Shown: positions 18,027-27,899, counted from the stretch's first letter. The stretch is DNA of 64,000 nt from Segatella oris (GCF_900637655.1 NZ_LR134384.1:1984001-2048000); one strand, 5' to 3'. The notes: generated by a model not told the origin, from the letters alone. Made by a program: numbers and translations.

Positions 18027-19151
18027 TCACTTGATTGTTGAAGTTAGAACCTTATTAAACATCTCCCGGTATGATTTTACAATTTTATTTATAGAGTATT
18101 TTCTCTCAACAAATCGTTCAATATTTGCTACTAATTTCTTATAATCTGTATCTGTATTATCAATACATTTTTTTAGAACATTCGCTAAACTATCTACATC
18201 ATTATTTTTAAAGACATAGCCATTATAACCATCCTCAATATCATATGTAAATCCGGGCAAATCACTTACTATTACTGGTTTTTTATAATTCAAAGCAACC
18301 TTAACGACTCCGCTCTGCCCAGACTGTTTATAGGGAAAAACAGCATACCAGTTTGAAGCAAAGATATCAGGAATTTCCGAGTTATCTATAAATCTTAAAT
18401 CCTTCTCAAAAAGTTCTTCATGGGATATTAGAGGTTGATAATTCTCATGCCAATCTATACACCTTCCTTTAATAACAACTTTAAAATTACGATAACCCTC
18501 TGTGTAAATTTTTTCCGCAGCTCTAATTAATAACAGGACATTTTTATCACTATTAATATTGCCAAAAGATATAAACGATATACAATCTGTTCTTAATGTA
18601 GAATGTGATTTTCCAAAATCTTTCACGGCAAGTGGTATAACAAAAATATTCTTTCCTTCTCTCTTCTTCTTAAAGATTTCAGCTTCATTTGGTGAGAATA
18701 ATTGTACATACTGTTTTGGATTATAAGCCAAATCAAAACACTTTTCTGCTAATTTTCTAAAATGGAAAGATGGTTTAACACAACCATCATGAGCTGTAAC
18801 TATTGTTTTCACAGCAGGTAACCACCGATATAAAGGTAATATTATTGGTCCAGAAGGAACAATATTAAAATAAATCACATCAGGATCACTCCTTTTAATT
18901 ATTTTTTTTATTTTCCAGTTGTAGTATAAGTTCCGAAAATCAAGTCCGTAATACTTATAATGTATGAATTTAATGGAAATATGAGAATGTGTTCGTCTAA
19001 TTAGGTCAAAGTCCGCTTCCTTAAAACGATTATTTCTCCATGGGAAAACAATAATCCATATTATATCATATTCATTTGATAGATGTGGTACGATAGGAAT
19101 ATCAACATCAACAAACCAATCTGGGGTTATCCAACATAATTTCTTTGTCAT
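18027..19151 (-). CDS. Glycosyltransferase family 4
   Basis: A 374-aa GT-B glycosyltransferase. The N-terminal half has KLCWITPDWFVDVDIPIVPH, DVIYFNIVPSGP and VKTIVTAHDG; the C-terminal half has SFGNINSDKNV, a YAVFPYKQSGQSGVVKVAL segment equivalent to the EX7E region, and PVIVSDLPGF. The usual first glutamate of the EX7E motif appears replaced (YKQSGQSG), as in some lipopolysaccharide transferases. Tightly packed between the polymerase and a GT2. Confidence 0.87.
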   Translation of the reverse strand: MTKKLCWITPDWFVDVDIPIVPHLSNEYDIIWIIVFPWRNNRFKEADFDLIRRTHSHISIKFIHYKYYGLDFRNLYYNWKIKKIIKRSDPDVIYFNIVPSGPIILPLYRWLPAVKTIVTAHDGCVKPSFHFRKLAEKCFDLAYNPKQYVQLFSPNEAEIFKKKREGKNIFVIPLAVKDFGKSHSTLRTDCISFISFGNINSDKNVLLLIRAAEKIYTEGYRNFKVVIKGRCIDWHENYQPLISHEELFEKDLRFIDNSEIPDIFASNWYAVFPYKQSGQSGVVKVALNYKKPVIVSDLPGFTYDIEDGYNGYVFKNNDVDSLANVLKKCIDNTDTDYKKLVANIERFVERKYSINKIVKSYREMFNKVLTSTIK

Positions 19152-19154
19152 ATA

Positions 19155-20372
19155 CTAAAGAGTTTTAGATTTGAGGGAAGGCTTTAATTGAATTTTCTCC
19201 TGTCTAAAAGCATTTATCATATAAAGAGCATAGATAAAAGGAATAATATTATCATTACCTTCTATTTGCCCCGATGCTATATTCATAAGAATATAAGCTA
19301 CCATAAAGTATCTAAGATATTGAAGATGTTTAGGAACAGGAATCATAAGTGACGAGATCATCAAAAAGATCACCAATAAAAGTGCTATTAATCCATGGTT
19401 ATAATAAAATCCAGAATATCCCAAATCTTCCCGATAAATACCTGTAATTTGACTAAAATAATCGAAACTATTTCCATATTTACTTTTACCAAAAGACGGA
19501 ATTCCCATACCAAAGAGAACTTGATTGATATTACGAGGTGCAAGCGTCAAATAATAGAAAGCAACAACACGTATATCTGCTTTATGAGTATTTGCAGACA
19601 CTTGTTCTGTAGTTGCACTTGTCAATTTTTGAAAAAGAGATATTCTAGGAAGAATTACAAAAAAGGAGAATACTAATATACCAGAAAAAATAATCTTCTT
19701 GCATAAACTTAATCTTCTAAAAATCAACAACCCTCCTAATAACAAAGACACGCCAATAACTTGTCGAGTTACTGTTGCGACAATCGAAACAAAACATAAA
19801 AATGCAAACAAACGATTTCCTTTTCTATTCACACCTTCAAGATACTTATTGATGGCCATTAAAAAACATAGCACAACCCAAGTCAACCCTAACAGACGAA
19901 AACGCACTCCCCCTCTATCTGTATCCATAGCCCATGTTCCAAATAAAGGATAGATACGATCTATGATTGATACAATAATAAATAAAATACCAAATAACCG
20001 TATTACCTTTTCTGCATAACGTAGGGTAAGTTTAGACTTAACTAACCCCAAATAAACAATAAACCCAAAACCTTGAAATGTAGCTATAATTCCTACAATC
20101 AAGGGTTGGTCGAGAAATATATAAGCATTATAAGCAGAGACTAACTGACATAAAAGAATAGCAATAATAACTTTTGAGTATAGGCGTTTCCCAACAGCCT
20201 TTCTTTTACTAACATAAAACAAAAAGAATGTTACAGAAATATATAGTAAATACTTAGAAATTAAGGTGATTTCTGGTATAAAAACTGGAATATAGAAAGA
20301 TAAAGAGGACAGTATAATAAATATAATCCACCTATACATCAATTTCAAATGCCATTTTTTTCTATTCAGCAT
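19155..20372 (-). CDS. O-antigen/capsule polymerase-like membrane protein (Wzy type)
   Basis: A 405-aa polytopic protein with about 10-12 hydrophobic segments and a large loop in the second half (residues roughly 255-320) containing FGMGIPSFGKSKYGNSFDY and REDLGYSGFYYNHG. The GYSGFYYNHG stretch is typical of O-antigen ligase/polymerase family proteins. Its place next to a flippase and glycosyltransferases supports a polymerase role. The ATG at 20372 (MLNRKKWH) is chosen because it gives only an 11-base overlap with the upstream gene and is preceded by AAAAGAAGTA; an ATG at 20408 is also possible. Confidence 0.78.
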   Translation of the reverse strand: MLNRKKWHLKLMYRWIIFIILSSLSFYIPVFIPEITLISKYLLYISVTFFLFYVSKRKAVGKRLYSKVIIAILLCQLVSAYNAYIFLDQPLIVGIIATFQGFGFIVYLGLVKSKLTLRYAEKVIRLFGILFIIVSIIDRIYPLFGTWAMDTDRGGVRFRLLGLTWVVLCFLMAINKYLEGVNRKGNRLFAFLCFVSIVATVTRQVIGVSLLLGGLLIFRRLSLCKKIIFSGILVFSFFVILPRISLFQKLTSATTEQVSANTHKADIRVVAFYYLTLAPRNINQVLFGMGIPSFGKSKYGNSFDYFSQITGIYREDLGYSGFYYNHGLIALLLVIFLMISSLMIPVPKHLQYLRYFMVAYILMNIASGQIEGNDNIIPFIYALYMINAFRQEKIQLKPSLKSKTL

Positions 20373-21270
20373 TACTTCTTTTCTGTTTATATAAACGATC
20401 TCCCTCATGAAAAGAATCTAATATCAACTTATTTTTATCTACGGAGTTTATACTCCTTTGTTTCAAATAAAACCTTAGATAAACATAAATCAAACTCACC
20501 CATTTATGAAAACGGCCAAAATTCTTCTTTATAAAGAAAATCTGATTTCTATTAGAATACTTAATTGAGAATGGTGATTCTGATCCACCTGTAGATACGC
20601 TGACTTTATGGTATAAGGTTGAAGTTGGGACATAAATCAACTTTTTATGATGTTTCCTAACCCTCCACAAGAAATCAGAATCATCATAATAAACAAAATA
20701 TACTTCATCCATATAGCCAATCTCCTTGAATATCTTACTTTTTATTAGCATAAAACATGTAGGAGCATATTCAATGACTTTTAACTGATTAAATTTGGCA
20801 GAATCAGGTTGTCTGAAGCCAAAATGTAAAGTTGTTCCTTGTAACCATCTAAACTTTCCTCCAGCCATCCACAATAATTTATTCGTATTCCAAAAATAGA
20901 TTTTTGGCACAGCTAAATCAGCTTTATATGAAACTATACCAGAAAGGAGATTTTCAATGGTATTTGAGTTCAATACTATATCATTATTAGAGAGCAAAAT
21001 ATAGTTACAGCCATCTTTCAATGCAGCCTTGATTCCTATATTATTTCCCTTTGCAACACCAAAATTCTGGTCATTTTCGATATAAACACACTCAAAATCT
21101 ACTTTTTCTCCTAAAGATTTTGCTCTTGATAAAGAATTATCAGGAGAAAGATTATCCACAATATAAAGAATAAAATTCTTAAAAGTTTGATGGGATAAAC
21201 TTTCAAAAAAATCGTCTAAGACAGCCTCACTGTTATAGAGAATTGTTACAATGCCTATTTTATTATCCAT
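20362..21270 (-). CDS. Glycosyltransferase family 2 (rhamnosyltransferase-like)
   Basis: A 302-aa protein with GIVTILYNSEAVLDDF, YIVDNLSPDNS, NQNFGVAKGNNIG and the metal-binding region YILLSNNDIVL. Later stretches, APTCFMLIKSKIFKEIG and FVYYDDSDFLWRVRK, are typical of WbbL/rhamnosyl-type GT2 enzymes. It overlaps the downstream polymerase by 11 bases and the upstream epimerase by 8, which indicates co-translation. Confidence 0.9.
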   Translation of the reverse strand: MDNKIGIVTILYNSEAVLDDFFESLSHQTFKNFILYIVDNLSPDNSLSRAKSLGEKVDFECVYIENDQNFGVAKGNNIGIKAALKDGCNYILLSNNDIVLNSNTIENLLSGIVSYKADLAVPKIYFWNTNKLLWMAGGKFRWLQGTTLHFGFRQPDSAKFNQLKVIEYAPTCFMLIKSKIFKEIGYMDEVYFVYYDDSDFLWRVRKHHKKLIYVPTSTLYHKVSVSTGGSESPFSIKYSNRNQIFFIKKNFGRFHKWVSLIYVYLRFYLKQRSINSVDKNKLILDSFHEGDRLYKQKRSNAE

Positions 21271-22093
21271 TCTTCAAAATCTCATTAATTTTTGTAGCAT
21301 CTCCATAGATGATGGGAGAATCATAAGAACGATCAGGATACTTTCCATAATCTAACTTTATACGCAAATGGTGTTCCTTGATATATTGTTCCACTCTGTC
21401 AGCAAGACTAACAGGATTACCACTACAACAATTGATAATACCAACAATCTTTTCTTGTGTTGAAGCCATTGATATCATCTTAGCGAGTTCATCTACAGTA
21501 ATAAAATCGTACATTGTTCTTCCTGTCGTAAAAGGGAATGTGTCTTGTCCTGCTTTGGCAGCCTCAAGTATTTTTGTAAAAATACTATGATTTCTAATAT
21601 CATCACCAAGAATATAATATGCCCGAAGCCATTGCAAAACACACTTATTCTGTTCACATAATAAAAGTATTGAACGACGTAAGGCATCTTTAGCTATACC
21701 GTACATTGAAAGAGGATTACATGGAGTGTTTTCATTAACCTTTCCCTCCCAATATCCTACTTCATGCATTGTTCCCATAACCGCTAAATGTTTCAGTCCC
21801 CCAGCTATCATTGCAGACAAAAATCTAAAATGACCAGACAAATCACCAATGTGATTCGCACTATTATGTACAAAGCCATCACGCCATGCCATGTGAATAC
21901 AGACATCGGGACTTCCCAAACGATTATAGATATCCGTAAGATCATCAAACAGATTCGCCTCTATAGCAGTAACACGCTCATCTACCCCCGTCATATGAAG
22001 ATCACAAGCAAAAACTTCATACTCACGATTTAATAATTCATTAACAACATGTTTTCCAATATAGCCATTGGCACCAGTAACTAAAACTTTCAT
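21263..22093 (-). CDS. NAD-dependent epimerase/dehydratase (short)
   Basis: A 276-aa extended short-chain dehydrogenase. The NAD-binding TGANGYIGK is at residues 6-14, and the catalytic pair YGIAK at 131-135. HMAW replaces the usual HLAA after the fourth strand. Probably modifies a nucleotide sugar (epimerase, reductase or synthase; not decidable from sequence). Ends inside the next gene by 8 bases. Confidence 0.85.
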   Translation of the reverse strand: MKVLVTGANGYIGKHVVNELLNREYEVFACDLHMTGVDERVTAIEANLFDDLTDIYNRLGSPDVCIHMAWRDGFVHNSANHIGDLSGHFRFLSAMIAGGLKHLAVMGTMHEVGYWEGKVNENTPCNPLSMYGIAKDALRRSILLLCEQNKCVLQWLRAYYILGDDIRNHSIFTKILEAAKAGQDTFPFTTGRTMYDFITVDELAKMISMASTQEKIVGIINCCSGNPVSLADRVEQYIKEHHLRIKLDYGKYPDRSYDSPIIYGDATKINEILKNG

Positions 22094-22101
22094 ATCAACA
22101 A

Positions 22102-23250
22102 TTATTTGTAAAGCCCTTTAGCTTTCATTTCTGCAATTGAAGCCTCATATTTATCTTCTTTTACCTCTTGCGTATTCACCCATTTGCAAAATTCTGATAT
22201 GCCTTGCTCAAAAGTCCACTTTGGAGAGAAACCCAATATTTGCTTTGCTAAAGATATATCAGCGAAATTATGACGAATATCACCTAAACGATAATCACCA
22301 GATATACAAATAGGCACATCAATTCCATAATTCTTTACTAATGCCTTAGCTACTGCTAAGACATCTGTAGCTACGCCTGTACCGATATTAAATACATGCC
22401 TACTTGCAGCAGAAATCTCCAACCCTAAAATAGTTGCATCAACAACATCATCTATATAAACAAAATCGCGTGTTTCTTTTCCATCTTCGAAAATATTTAA
22501 TCCATGATGATTTTTTATCTGTGTAGAAAAGATTGAGAGGATTCCCGTATAAGGATTAGAAAGAGATTGACCTGGCCCATATACATTCTGATATCGAAAA
22601 GATACGCTATCTATACCGATTGCAGAACACACCATATGAACAAGTTGTCCCTGCACCTGCTTTGTAACACCATAAACCGATGTAGGATGAATTAAAGAAT
22701 CCTCAGTTGTAGAAACTAATTTTAGCTTAAAATGGTCATCATCATAAATTTCGAATTCTCCATGCTGCATATCAATAGCCTCACGCGCTTCAGGGTAAAC
22801 GTACGACCTTCTATTCTCAGACCAATATCTACCCTCACCATAGACAGCTCTTGACTCAGCAACAAGCACACGCTTTACATGATTTGGGACATTAGTTAGA
22901 ATATCTAACATAAGGGCTGTCCCACCAATATTAACAGAAACATATTTTTCTATTTCATACATAGATTGCCCCGTACCAGTCTCTGCCGCAAGATGAATTA
23001 TGGCATCTTGATCATAAAGTGCCTTTCTCCAATCAGCTTTATTAGTTACCGAACCTTTTATAAACTTAACTTTACCTAAGATTGACCTATATAAGGGAGA
23101 AGTTTCCTCAGGATGTTCACCATGTATCTGTTCAGACAAGTTATCAAGAACTGTTACACGATACCCTTTGTCTACTAATTTCAAGGAAAGGTTTGAGCCT
23201 ATAAAGCCAGCACCACCTGTAACTAATATATTTTTTATACTTTTATCCAT
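22102..23250 (-). CDS. NAD-dependent epimerase (dTDP-L-rhamnose 4-epimerase-like)
   Basis: A 382-aa extended SDR with TGGAGFIGS at 11-19, HLAAETGTGQS at 87-96, catalytic YGVTK at 193-197 and NVYGPGQSLSNPYTG. The HLAAETGTGQSMYE pattern and the long insertion after VYGEGRYW resemble dTDP-L-rhamnose 4-epimerases (dTDP-6-deoxy-L-talose formation), but UDP-sugar epimerases share much of this. Overlaps the upstream acyltransferase by 16 bases. Confidence 0.85.
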   Translation of the reverse strand: MDKSIKNILVTGGAGFIGSNLSLKLVDKGYRVTVLDNLSEQIHGEHPEETSPLYRSILGKVKFIKGSVTNKADWRKALYDQDAIIHLAAETGTGQSMYEIEKYVSVNIGGTALMLDILTNVPNHVKRVLVAESRAVYGEGRYWSENRRSYVYPEAREAIDMQHGEFEIYDDDHFKLKLVSTTEDSLIHPTSVYGVTKQVQGQLVHMVCSAIGIDSVSFRYQNVYGPGQSLSNPYTGILSIFSTQIKNHHGLNIFEDGKETRDFVYIDDVVDATILGLEISAASRHVFNIGTGVATDVLAVAKALVKNYGIDVPICISGDYRLGDIRHNFADISLAKQILGFSPKWTFEQGISEFCKWVNTQEVKEDKYEASIAEMKAKGLYK

Positions 23251-23828
23251 TTATTTAAATTGAAATCGTATTTTTTTATGACTATAGCAGGACTCCCCAC
23301 AGCAACGGAATAATCAGGAATATCACGTGTTACAACACTATTAGCACCTATCACACAATGTTTCCCAACAGAGGCTCCAATTACACATACATGTTCACCT
23401 AACCAACTTCCCTCACCAATATTGACTTTTGCGAGCTGTCTTATAGGCTGTTTGCAAATAGGAACATTTGGGTTCTCATAATTATGTAAATTATCTGATA
23501 TATAAACATTATTTGCAGTCAATACGTTCTGCCCTATGTTGATACTATTTGTTGCCCAAATATGATTATTATCGCCTATAATACAACCATCATCTATCTT
23601 TAATGATGATCTTATTTCATTATCTGTTAATGGTAGACATCCAAGCCAAATATTCTTATGAATACCGACACCATTTCCTATTGAAATATTCTCTGCTCCT
23701 TGTAATCTTAGTATCGTTTCAATATATGAACCTTTCCCAAAGGAATTAAATGATTTATAAATCTCCTTTCGATAAATATAATTGATACATTTACTGAAAA
23801 AGCAAATGATATAAAAAAGAAATTTCAT
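23235..23828 (-). CDS. Hexapeptide-repeat acyltransferase
   Basis: A 197-aa left-handed beta-helix protein. Hexapeptide-like repeats run from about residue 48 (ISIGNGVGIHKNIWLG) to 175, with NIGEGSWLGEHVCVIGASVG and VIGANSVVTRDIPDYSVAVG, followed by the family end GSPAIVIKKYD. Likely O-acetylates a sugar of the surface polysaccharide from acetyl-CoA. The N-terminus has one short hydrophobic stretch. Confidence 0.88.
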   Translation of the reverse strand: MKFLFYIICFFSKCINYIYRKEIYKSFNSFGKGSYIETILRLQGAENISIGNGVGIHKNIWLGCLPLTDNEIRSSLKIDDGCIIGDNNHIWATNSINIGQNVLTANNVYISDNLHNYENPNVPICKQPIRQLAKVNIGEGSWLGEHVCVIGASVGKHCVIGANSVVTRDIPDYSVAVGSPAIVIKKYDFNLNKWIKV

Positions 23829-23836
23829 ATACTACA

Positions 23837-24490
23837 TCATTGAGAAACTCCCTTTACCCCAAAATCAGTAAATCTTTTTTTTACTTCTTCTATAGATAAA
23901 TTCCACCACTTACTATCTTGCAATCTCTGTATAGTCATCCTATCAAATCTATATTTTATGATTTTTGCAGGCACACCACCCACAACCGCATAATCAGGGA
24001 CATCATGAGTAACTACTGCACCAGCAGCTATAACCGCACCATCACCTATTCTTATTCCGCCTAAAAGTAAAGAATGACTACCTATCCAAACATCATTCCC
24101 TATTACAACACTATACTGTGTTTCACCTAAAGGATATTTAATCGTACCTCTGTAAAGAGAGCTACCTGTATGAAAGCTATAACCTATTTGTTTTGAGGTA
24201 TCATAATAAAAAGCAGGGTGTGTAGACATGAAATGAAGAGGATGATTACCTACACATGAAAAAACATGATCTGCAATACTGCAATATTTTCCCAATTTTG
24301 TCATATATAATTCCGAAGATCTCCCTATATACGTAGCATAACCTAAACAACAATTAAAGAGTTTCGATTCATCTGAAACCGAATTCAAACCTTCAAACGA
24401 ACAATTATGGATTTTACAATGTAATCCTAATTTTGAAAGACCTCTATATTTCTTTCGCAAAAAGAAATTTCTTAGACTAAATATATTCAT
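23837..24490 (-). CDS. CatB-related O-acetyltransferase
   Basis: A 217-aa beta-helix acetyltransferase of the xenobiotic/CatB subgroup. It shows [20 protein letters not shown], the catalytic-histidine region [34 protein letters not shown] and [16 protein letters not shown], ending PAKIIKYRF. Second intact acetyltransferase in tandem; a third, related one has decayed at 16.7-16.9 kb. Lies between the flippase and the other acyltransferase with 8-base spacing. Confidence 0.9.
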   Translation of the reverse strand: MNIFSLRNFFLRKKYRGLSKLGLHCKIHNCSFEGLNSVSDESKLFNCCLGYATYIGRSSELYMTKLGKYCSIADHVFSCVGNHPLHFMSTHPAFYYDTSKQIGYSFHTGSSLYRGTIKYPLGETQYSVVIGNDVWIGSHSLLLGGIRIGDGAVIAAGAVVTHDVPDYAVVGGVPAKIIKYRFDRMTIQRLQDSKWWNLSIEEVKKRFTDFGVKGVSQ

Positions 24491-24524
24491 TTAAGAGTTG
24501 AAAAAATATAGAACCGAAATATCA

Positions 24525-25877
24525 TCATTCTAACCAAATTCCACTAGCTTTCCCTTTTAATATTTTGCTTACCTGAATATGGAATATTAAACCATAAAAT
24601 AGATTAATCAAAATCATTGAAATCAAAACTCCATAAGCCGAATAAAACTTTCCCAAAAATAGTGAAAGAGGTATATGAACAATCATTCCTATACAAACTA
24701 TAATTGTTTCAACCTTTATTGTTCCCATCCCTACAACAAGCGTTCCATTCAGATTCATCCAAGAATAGGCCATTACATAAAGACCAACCAAACATGTCAT
24801 AAGTAAAGGAATATGAGTTTTGTCTCCTACCCACAGATTATAAAACCATGGCGATAGAAGAATCATAGTAATACAAGCGAAGACCATGACTCCATACACA
24901 CTAAACATTTTCTGACGTATTCGCCTCATCCACTCAAAATCTTTCCTCGTATAAGCATCTGTATAAGCAGGCCAAAGTGGTGCAAATATTATAGTGCAGA
25001 CCATCATTGCAAGATTCAAATATTTATAAGCTATATTGTATGAAGTAACTTGCAATGGAGATGACAAATTAGCAATTAAAAAATTAGTAGACTGGTATAA
25101 TACAACTACTTGAATATTAATAACAAAGAATTTATATCCCAAAGAAAAAAGTTCAGGAATTTTCTTAAAATCAACAGATTGCCATGATGGGGAAACTTCT
25201 TTGTAACTTTTACCATATAAAATGAACGAAGCAACTAAAGTGATAAGAACAGGCATAGCAGAAATAGCAAACACAAGCACATCCAATGATGGTTTTACAA
25301 AGTGAATACAAAAATAAATTGCACCTAAAGCTAAGATTTGCCCAAACGCACTGAAAGAATTTGAAAGTGCAACTTGCTGAAAAGCTGCAACTATAGAATC
25401 CAATACATTCAATATCATATTCATACAAAAGAAAACAACTAAGATTTGAACAGTCTTAATGATTTCTAACTGATACGCCACATTGACATTCAATAACTTT
25501 GTCCAATCTACTAAAGGAATAATGAGTTCTAAAAACAAACATAGAGGGACAAAAATCAAAATCATCATAAAATAGGTAGTTGAAACCAATGATTTTGCTC
25601 TGTCCCATTGATTAAGTGCTATCGCTTCTGTCACTTTATTCTTCATTCCTTGTGTAAAACCGATATCAAGGAAAACCAACCAAGTCATAATTGATGATAA
25701 AGTCATCCATACACCATATAAATCAGGAGAAATATATCCTATTGTAAGGGGCACAAGTAGAAAAGAGGCTAAAAGACTCATTCCTCTAACTCCAAAAGAA
25801 GCTATGATATTTCTTTTTACTTTAACAGAACGTCCATCTCCTGAAAAGAAAGTCTTAACTTTATCTATATAAAACAT
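24525..25877 (-). CDS. Polysaccharide flippase (Wzx/RfbX-type, MOP superfamily)
   Basis: A 450-aa protein with about 12 membrane segments. The N-terminal FGVRGMSLLASFLLVPLT and YGVWMTLSSIMTWLVFLDIG are typical for Wzx-type flippases that move lipid-linked repeat units across the inner membrane. It is the first large gene of the locus, preceded by a leader of about 290 bases holding a possible 41-codon gene. Presence of Wzx- and Wzy-like proteins fits the Wzx/Wzy-dependent pathway. Confidence 0.9.
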   Translation of the reverse strand: MFYIDKVKTFFSGDGRSVKVKRNIIASFGVRGMSLLASFLLVPLTIGYISPDLYGVWMTLSSIMTWLVFLDIGFTQGMKNKVTEAIALNQWDRAKSLVSTTYFMMILIFVPLCLFLELIIPLVDWTKLLNVNVAYQLEIIKTVQILVVFFCMNMILNVLDSIVAAFQQVALSNSFSAFGQILALGAIYFCIHFVKPSLDVLVFAISAMPVLITLVASFILYGKSYKEVSPSWQSVDFKKIPELFSLGYKFFVINIQVVVLYQSTNFLIANLSSPLQVTSYNIAYKYLNLAMMVCTIIFAPLWPAYTDAYTRKDFEWMRRIRQKMFSVYGVMVFACITMILLSPWFYNLWVGDKTHIPLLMTCLVGLYVMAYSWMNLNGTLVVGMGTIKVETIIVCIGMIVHIPLSLFLGKFYSAYGVLISMILINLFYGLIFHIQVSKILKGKASGIWLE

Positions 25878-25920
25878 GAATCAATTTTAAAAGTACTTTA
25901 ATTAAAAGCAAAATAATAAA

Positions 25921-26046
25921 TCACTTCCTCCTACCTACTCCAATCAGAATAAGCAGTAAAAGAAAAATCCACATATAACCAAACCGTTTAAAAGAGAAGG
26001 CAATAGGAATAAAGAAAAGTAAAACGAAAGTCGTGCAGACTCTCAT
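25921..26046 (-). CDS. Possible 41-aa hydrophobic leader protein
   Basis: ATG at 26046 to TGA at 25923-25921, giving a peptide with two hydrophobic stretches (TTFVLLFFIPIAF and MWIFLLLLILIGV) separated by a basic FKR and ending GRRK. It lies in the leader of the polysaccharide locus, 43 bases before the flippase. Could be a small membrane protein, a leader peptide, or an accidental frame in AT-rich sequence. Confidence 0.3.
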   Translation of the reverse strand: MRVCTTFVLLFFIPIAFSFKRFGYMWIFLLLLILIGVGRRK

Positions 26047-26166
26047 TGGGTTTACTTAAAATAGTCACCTCTAAGTTTCTAACTCCTATCAAGTAAATGG
26101 GCCTCAGAATTGTCCCATTACTCCCTATCTTACAGTCTGATTAACAGTCAATCCATTATTACTATG

Positions 26167-26174
26167 CAAAAGTA
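26167..26174 (-). promoter_or_regulatory. -7 promoter box of the polysaccharide locus
   Basis: Minus strand TACTTTTG, a perfect TAnnTTTG match, about 290 bases before the flippase start; the only such box seen upstream of the 12.7-kb unidirectional locus. Confidence 0.55.
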
Positions 26175-26306
26175 CAAAATTAATTGATTAAGTTACTATA
26201 ATTTGATAACATTTTTCATATATCATAAAAACTCCCCCAATCAAATCAGCCTCATGTGAAAGAATTTTATTTCCATTCGAAGACTGCTTTCCATTTTCAT
26301 CATATC

Positions 26307-27830
26307 TTAGAATGGCACAGGATCACCATTATCCATCGGAGGAGGAAACGAACCTTCTATTGGAGGCATATCCCCTTCATTCATCTTAGATTCCATGATT
26401 TCACCACTACCAGCGTTAGAACTATAGGTTTCTTCGGGATTGCGAAAGCTTGTAAACTCACCCTTGAATGTCAAGAGTACATCTCGTGTAGCTCCTTTGC
26501 GATGCTTAGCAATGATTATCTGAGCCATACCATGGAGATCATTACCTTTCTCATCCTGATAGATATGATAGTATTCGGGGCGATGCACAAACAAAACCAT
26601 ATCGGCATCCTGCTCAATAGCTCCAGATTCTCGCAGGTCACTCAACTGTGGCCGCTTACCCTCAAGACCATCTCGGTTTTCAACCGTACGATTCAACTGC
26701 GACAACGCAAGAATAGGGATATCAAGTTCCTTGGCAAGCCCCTTTAAAGAACGCGAAATTGTTGATACTTCTTCCTGGCGGCTACCAAACTTCATACCGT
26801 TGGCATTCATCAGCTGAAGGTAGTCTATCATAATAATCTTTACTCCCTTTTCGCGAACCAGACGACGAGCTTTCGTACGAAGTTCAAATACCGAAAGACC
26901 GGGCGTATCATCTATATAGACAGGAGAACCTGTTAATTTCGTCAGATTCTTATCCAGTCTATCCCATTCATCAGGTGTCAACTGACCATTCAATATCTTA
27001 CTACCAGCAATCTCACAAGTATTTGAAATCAAACGATTCACAAGTTGAACATTGTTCATTTCAAGTGAGAAGAAAGCAATAGGTACTTGATAATCTACAG
27101 CAATATTCTTAGCCAAACTCAATGCAAAAGATGTTTTACCCATGGCCGGGCGACCGGCAATAATCACAAGGTCACTCTTTTGCCAACCACTCGTCACTTC
27201 ATCTAAATCTGTATATCCTGTAGGAATTCCTGTCAATCCTCCGGTATTGGCTGATGCTTTCTGAAGAATATCTATTGCCTGCCGAATAACAGGATCAATC
27301 TGCGTGTAATCCTGTTTCATGTTCTTTTGAGATATTTCAAACAACGAACCTTCAGCTTCTTGCATAAGCACATCCACATCAACGGTATCATCAAAAGCTT
27401 TCTCTTCTACTCTACTGGCAAACTGTATAAGTTGCCGAGCAAGAAACTTCTGTGCAAGAATATGGGCATGATACTCAACATTGGCCGACGATGCCACACG
27501 ATCACTGATATCAAGCAAATAACCAGGCCCTCCAATGTCATCTATTGTACCCTCTGTTTTCAGCTGCTCTGTTACAGTCATGATATCAACAGGGCGTTCA
27601 CTCATATTGAGATTCTGAATAGCCTGATAGATTTTCTGGTTACGAGGCTCATAAAATGTCTCTGGACGAATAATCTCTGAAATCAGAGAAAAAGCATCCT
27701 TATCTATCATCAGAGCACCGATAACCGCCCGCTCTATGTCAGTAGCTTGTGGCTGTAGATGACCATAGGCATTATCTACATTAGCCGATGATTTCCGACG
27801 CCTTACCGTATTACTGTTATTCTCTGCCAT
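26307..27830 (-). CDS. dnaB: Replicative DNA helicase
   Basis: A 507-aa hexameric 5'-3' helicase that unwinds DNA ahead of the replisome. N-terminal DnaB domain (from QATDIERAVIGALMID), Walker A GRPAMGKTSFAL near residue 212, Walker B IIMIDYLQLM, and the C-terminal SDLRESGAIEQDADMV and FRNPEETY. No intein is visible. Start at 27830 (MAENNSN) is chosen over 27860 because a TACCTTTG promoter box lies between them (27848-27855). Divergent from ispE. Confidence 0.97.
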   Translation of the reverse strand: MAENNSNTVRRRKSSANVDNAYGHLQPQATDIERAVIGALMIDKDAFSLISEIIRPETFYEPRNQKIYQAIQNLNMSERPVDIMTVTEQLKTEGTIDDIGGPGYLLDISDRVASSANVEYHAHILAQKFLARQLIQFASRVEEKAFDDTVDVDVLMQEAEGSLFEISQKNMKQDYTQIDPVIRQAIDILQKASANTGGLTGIPTGYTDLDEVTSGWQKSDLVIIAGRPAMGKTSFALSLAKNIAVDYQVPIAFFSLEMNNVQLVNRLISNTCEIAGSKILNGQLTPDEWDRLDKNLTKLTGSPVYIDDTPGLSVFELRTKARRLVREKGVKIIMIDYLQLMNANGMKFGSRQEEVSTISRSLKGLAKELDIPILALSQLNRTVENRDGLEGKRPQLSDLRESGAIEQDADMVLFVHRPEYYHIYQDEKGNDLHGMAQIIIAKHRKGATRDVLLTFKGEFTSFRNPEETYSSNAGSGEIMESKMNEGDMPPIEGSFPPPMDNGDPVPF

Positions 27831-27847
27831 GGGAATTTGATTTTCGG

Positions 27848-27855
27848 CAAAGGTA
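27848..27855 (-). promoter_or_regulatory. -7 promoter box of dnaB
   Basis: Minus strand TACCTTTG, 17 bases before the ATG at 27830; it makes a very short leader and excludes the longer start. Confidence 0.55.
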
Positions 27856-27899
27856 ATCAATTTTTTGTTTATATAAGTTGATGATTATTAGATTTTTTG

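Larger units (their letters stand above)
25878..26306. other. Leader/promoter region of the polysaccharide locus
   Basis: Holds a minus-strand TACTTTTG box (26167-26174), a hairpin-capable pair GGGTTTACTT (26048-26057) / AAGTAAATGGG (26091-26101), and the possible 41-aa frame. No UpxY/NusG-like gene, which often opens Bacteroides capsule loci, is present. The part near dnaB (26175-26306) shows no gene. Confidence 0.5.
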
